From Catellatospora sp. IY07-71 (GTDB lineage: Bacteria > Actinomycetota > Actinomycetes > Mycobacteriales > Micromonosporaceae): DNA of 64,000 nt. Below are positions 59,759-64,000 of this stretch, one piece after another; position 1 is the first letter of the stretch, and each line of letters starts with the position of its first letter. The position numbers and the translations under genes were made by a program. Below the pieces are notes generated by a model, which saw nothing but the letters and a program-made list of their open reading frames with translations, made no database searches and was not told where the DNA came from. The stretch lies in assembly GCF_018326265.1 (NCBI RefSeq), contig NZ_AP023360.1:6631001-6695000 (forward strand), in the 5' to 3' direction.

Positions 59759-60274
59759 CTATGCGGGTGCGGGTCGGGTTCTGCGGTAGCCGTAGGTGGT
59801 CATGCCGCGTGGTTTGAACACCGCCAGTGCGGTCGCTGCCAGCAGGACGGCGATGGCGGCGGCGGCGTCGGCGACGAGCTGGACCTGCAGCCCGTGGAGG
59901 TCGCCTGCGGCGATCATGGTGGTGGCCGCGGGGTCGGCCAGGCGGCCGATGGGCTGGGTGTGCAGCAGTAGCAGGCCGGTGGCGGGGATGGTCAGGACGA
60001 GTTTGGCGATGACCCACCAGTGGCGGACCAGTCCCCAGGTGGTGCCGAGAGACTGGATGACGCCGGTCGTGAACGAGGCCAGGGCCAGGGGGACGATGAC
60101 GGCCCAGGTGATCACGTCGGCGGCCAGGTATAGGGCATGGGCGCGAGCCGGGTCGGTGCTGGTCAGGCCGGCCACGGCGACGGCGAGGAAGGCGGTGACG
60201 GCGCCGAGCCAGCCCAGCGAGGTGGTGACGTGCGCGGTCAGGGCGGCCTTACGCAGCCGTGGTCGCATGGGCAT
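59759..60274 (-). CDS. Four-TM membrane protein (DUF2269-like)
   Basis: A 171-residue protein with four membrane segments starting LTAHVTTSLGWLGAVTAFLA and including ITWAVIVPLALASFTTGVIQ and WWVIAKLVLTIPATGLLLLH. His and Trp residues near segment ends recall heme- or quinone-related DUF2269 proteins. Its ATG overlaps the stop of the tiny upstream gene (TGATG). The operator upstream and the divergent TetR gene suggest repression by that regulator. Confidence 0.82.
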   Translation of the reverse strand: MPMRPRLRKAALTAHVTTSLGWLGAVTAFLAVAVAGLTSTDPARAHALYLAADVITWAVIVPLALASFTTGVIQSLGTTWGLVRHWWVIAKLVLTIPATGLLLLHTQPIGRLADPAATTMIAAGDLHGLQVQLVADAAAAIAVLLAATALAVFKPRGMTTYGYRRTRPAPA

Positions 60275-60417
60275 CAGTGGCCGCCGTGGGACGGGATTTC
60301 GCCGGTCAGGTGGATGGCGATGAACGCTGCGGCCAGGATCAGGACGACCACTGCTGAGATCTTGACCCAGCGGGGCGTCTTGGGTGCTCGGTCATCGACG
60401 GTGCGCGGCTCGGTCAT
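60274..60417 (-). CDS. Small single-TM protein coupled to the DUF2269-like gene
   Basis: A 47-residue frame starting MTEPRTVDDRAPKTPRW, with the membrane segment VKISAVVVLILAAAFIAIHL and the tail TGEIPSHGGH. ATG 60417 is preceded by GGAGAACCAGCC, a good ribosome site, and its stop overlaps the next gene's start by 1 nt. These signs support a real small gene in the TetR-controlled operon. Confidence 0.75.
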   Translation of the reverse strand: MTEPRTVDDRAPKTPRWVKISAVVVLILAAAFIAIHLTGEIPSHGGH

Positions 60418-60478
60418 GGCTGGTTCTCCGGCTGGTCGTGAAGGGCGACGATGAGTTCGTCACTGGAGCAGACTTTAA

Positions 60479-60514
60479 CGATACACAGTGTCTTAGACAA
60501 GACGCTATGTATCG
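60479..60514. promoter_or_regulatory. Long TetR-type operator
   Basis: CGATACACAGTGTCTT (60479-60494) faces AAGACGCTATGTATCG (60499-60514): 16-nt arms with two mismatched pairs around AGAC. It lies between the TetR gene and the membrane-protein pair, 28 nt from the TetR start, so it probably controls both. Confidence 0.8.
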
Positions 60515-60541
60515 CGCCCGTACGTCTCGTATGATCGAGGG

Positions 60542-61111
60542 GTGCCGAAGCTGTGGGATGCCACGATCGACGCGCACCGCAGCGCGGTGCGCGAGGCGGT
60601 GCTGGACGCCACCGCCGGACTGGTGGCCGCGCACGGGGTGGCGTCGGTGACGATGTCGCAGATCGCCGAGGCCTCCGGCATCGGCCGGGCCACGCTGTAC
60701 AAGTACTTCCCCGACGTCGAGTCGATCCTGCGAGCCTGGCACGAACGGCAGGTCGGCGCGCACCTACATCAGCTTCAGGCGGTGCGCGAGCAGGCAGGCG
60801 ACCCAGGCCGGGCACTGGTCACGGTCCTGGAGACGTACGCCCGCATCTGCCAGGCGCAGCACGGCGGGGACATGGCCGCGATGCTGCACCAGGGCCCGCA
60901 CGTGGCCCACGCTCACCAGCACCTGCAGGCGCTGGTCGCCCAGCTGCTCGCCGACGGCGTACGCACGGGCGACGTGCGCGATGACGTACCCGCGCCGGAG
61001 CTGGCCGGATTCTGCCTCAACGCCCTGCGGGCAGCCGGGGGTATGACGTCGAAGGCAGCGCTCAGCCGGCTCGTCGCCGTCACCCTCGCCGGCCTGCGGC
61101 CACCGGCCTGA
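60542..61111 (+). CDS. TetR-family transcriptional regulator
   Basis: A 189-residue repressor. The N-terminal helix-turn-helix is at about 15-60 (AVLDATAGLVAAHGVASVTMSQIAEASGIGRATLYKYFPD region, all key positions kept); the helical C-terminal domain has a TetR_C-type core with His-rich AMLHQGPHVAHAHQHLQ. GTG at 60542. Divergent from the small membrane operon with a long palindrome between, so local repression is likely. Confidence 0.93.
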   Translation: MPKLWDATIDAHRSAVREAVLDATAGLVAAHGVASVTMSQIAEASGIGRATLYKYFPDVESILRAWHERQVGAHLHQLQAVREQAGDPGRALVTVLETYARICQAQHGGDMAAMLHQGPHVAHAHQHLQALVAQLLADGVRTGDVRDDVPAPELAGFCLNALRAAGGMTSKAALSRLVAVTLAGLRPPA

Positions 61112-61406
61112 GCCGACACGGCCACCGGGCCGCCGGGCCGCCGCCGCAACCGACCGGCAACAGACATCGTGAGGTTCATCGATGCGCCGAGCGCCGTCAC
61201 GCCTGACCCGAAGCCTGACGGTGCGTGACATCTCAGCAGCTCAGCGAAGTTTTCCTGCACTCCGGTTGAAACCGGCTCGCCTTTTTTCCTAGGGTTGGTG
61301 ACCAACTGCCGCGTACGCCTGGTTGCACCCCTTGCGACCCCGCGGCGGTCACCGCCGCCGGGCTCACCCCCGACCGCCGGCTGCGGTCGGCGGCAAAGGA
61401 GATCCG

Positions 61407-62423
61407 GTGTCCCCCCTCCATACCGCGTCGCGCCCGTTCGCGCGGGTGCTGATCGTGGTGGCAGCATTGACGGCCGGACTGCTCGCAGCAGTCCCCGCGC
61501 ACGCCGAACCGACCCCCGCTGAGATCGAAGCTCAGCTCACCGAGGCGTGGAACAAGCTCGAACCGGTGATCGAGGAGTACAACCAGGTCCACACCGAACT
61601 CGACAAACTGAAGAAGAAGGCCGCCGCACTGGACGCGAAGCTCGCACCGTTGCGGCTCACGGTCCAGGTCAGCCGCGCCCGGGTCGGCGCCATCGCGGCC
61701 GAATACTACAAGGGCAGCCGCACCCAGGAGATCAATTCGCTGCTGTCCACGGGGTCGCCCGCGCAGTTCGCCCGGCAGCTGTCGATCCTGACGCAGCTGG
61801 CGCACTCCAAGCAGCAGGAGATCGCCAAGACGACCGAGGTCAAGGCCGAGTTCGACCTCCAGAAGGCCGAGCTCGACCAGGTCATCGCCGACCAGGCGAA
61901 GAAGGACGCCGACATGGCGGCGAAGAAGAAGGCCATCGAATCCGACCTGCAGCGGCTCGCGGCCCTGCGGCTGAAAGCGTATGGCAGCGGCGGTCCGGGC
62001 GGCTCGCTGAAGATCGGCAACCTGTGCCCGGTGCCCGCGCTGGGTACGCAGGACAACACGTCCAGCAAGGGCAACACCGCGGCGCTCGCCGCGTGCAGGC
62101 AGATCGCCAAGAAGTACGTGTTCGGGTCCAACGGCCCGGACACCTTCGACTGCTCGGGCCTGACCCAATGGGCGTGGGCGAAGGCGGGTGTGGAGCTGAC
62201 CCACTACACCAAGGCCCAGTGGACCGAGGGCAAGCGGGTGAGCACACCCATCGTCGGTGATCTGGTCTTCTTCTACCCGAACGACAACCTGCACCACATG
62301 GGCATGTACGTCGGGAAGGTCAACGGCAGAAAGGTGATGGTCCACGCACCGCACACCGGCGACGTCGTGCGAATGCAGTACATCGACGTCATGCCCCTGG
62401 CCGGCTACGTACGCCCGAGCTGA
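61407..62423 (+). CDS. Secreted NlpC/P60 peptidoglycan endopeptidase
   Basis: A 338-residue secreted cell-wall hydrolase (RipA-like layout). Signal peptide about 1-32 (AHA), a long coiled coil (about 35-210, Lys/Glu/Ala rich) and a C-terminal NlpC/P60 domain (about 230-338) with catalytic Cys in FDCSGLTQWAW, His in DNLHHMGMYVG and a third polar residue in VHAPH. It cleaves stem-peptide bonds during growth or spore processes; the coiled coil may be autoinhibitory. GTG at 61407 follows AAAGGAGATCC. The 295-bp upstream gap holds no gene; a known riboswitch pattern was not recognised. Confidence 0.92.
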   Translation: MSPLHTASRPFARVLIVVAALTAGLLAAVPAHAEPTPAEIEAQLTEAWNKLEPVIEEYNQVHTELDKLKKKAAALDAKLAPLRLTVQVSRARVGAIAAEYYKGSRTQEINSLLSTGSPAQFARQLSILTQLAHSKQQEIAKTTEVKAEFDLQKAELDQVIADQAKKDADMAAKKKAIESDLQRLAALRLKAYGSGGPGGSLKIGNLCPVPALGTQDNTSSKGNTAALAACRQIAKKYVFGSNGPDTFDCSGLTQWAWAKAGVELTHYTKAQWTEGKRVSTPIVGDLVFFYPNDNLHHMGMYVGKVNGRKVMVHAPHTGDVVRMQYIDVMPLAGYVRPS

Positions 62424-62441
62424 CCAGCACCCGCACGCACC

Positions 62442-64000
<1,559 letters not shown>

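Noticed and set aside
61230-61400. c-di-AMP (ydaO) riboswitch before the NlpC/P60 gene
   Set aside because: Such riboswitches often precede this gene type in actinobacteria, but I could not find the conserved core or pairings here.

Overview
The window is high-GC DNA with many GTG starts, good GGAGG-type ribosome sites and a dense set of secreted glycoside hydrolases. It fits a soil mycelial actinomycete, most likely Micromonosporaceae (Actinoplanes/Micromonospora-like); the genus is inference. No rRNA, tRNA or CRISPR array was seen.

Region 1 (1-11 kb), sugar-acid catabolism. A short-chain dehydrogenase (cut by the left edge), a zinc alcohol dehydrogenase, an L-fuconolactonase-like hydrolase, a degenerate paralogue of it, a FadR-type GntR regulator, a mandelate-racemase-family enzyme and an ABC sugar importer form a non-phosphorylative sugar-oxidation locus, plausibly for L-fucose, L-rhamnose or a related sugar. 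The promoters carry a TATGAcgTCATA-like operator, probably bound by the local GntR protein. A LacI regulator closes the block.

Region 2 (11-29.5 kb), secreted plant-cell-wall degradation. It holds GH62 arabinofuranosidase, two GH10 xylanases, GH43, GH27 alpha-galactosidase, two CE1-type esterases, an SGNH esterase, a large beta-helix enzyme and a PaaX regulator. Most carry ricin-type CBM13 modules; one esterase carries CBM2. Three genes share lectin cassettes, two of them identical over 422 bp. A GH11-CBM2 xylanase at 46-47 kb belongs to the same regulon by its operator. Several genes use the same TTGACATGTGA-type promoter as region 1, linking polymer breakdown to sugar uptake.

Region 3 (30-46.3 kb), candidate biological-conflict island. 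In order: a trypsin-nSTAND NTPase-TM-21xWD40 protein, a relic of a beta-propeller lectin gene, a trypsin-like protease fused to a DNA/RNA non-specific (NUC1) endonuclease, a PLDc_N/SHOCT membrane protein, a papain-like peptidase, an IS30 element, a 4-TM protein, a patatin-like phospholipase with C-terminal TM segments, a small unknown protein, a Trypco1 (CU044_2847-type) protein and a truncated ORF. This is the most notable system in the window.

Region 4 (47.5-64 kb), mixed chromosomal genes. Fructosamine kinase, an ArsR/MFS pair with a perfect operator, a small secreted peptide, membrane proteins, an FAD oxidoreductase with an ECF41/SigJ-like sigma factor, a Ca2+/Na+ antiporter, a truncated ABC ATPase, a CBS protein overlapping an ArsB/SLC13 permease, an ArsR-arsenate reductase fusion with a VOC protein, a TetR-controlled membrane pair, an NlpC/P60 hydrolase and a heavy-metal P-type ATPase cut by the right edge.
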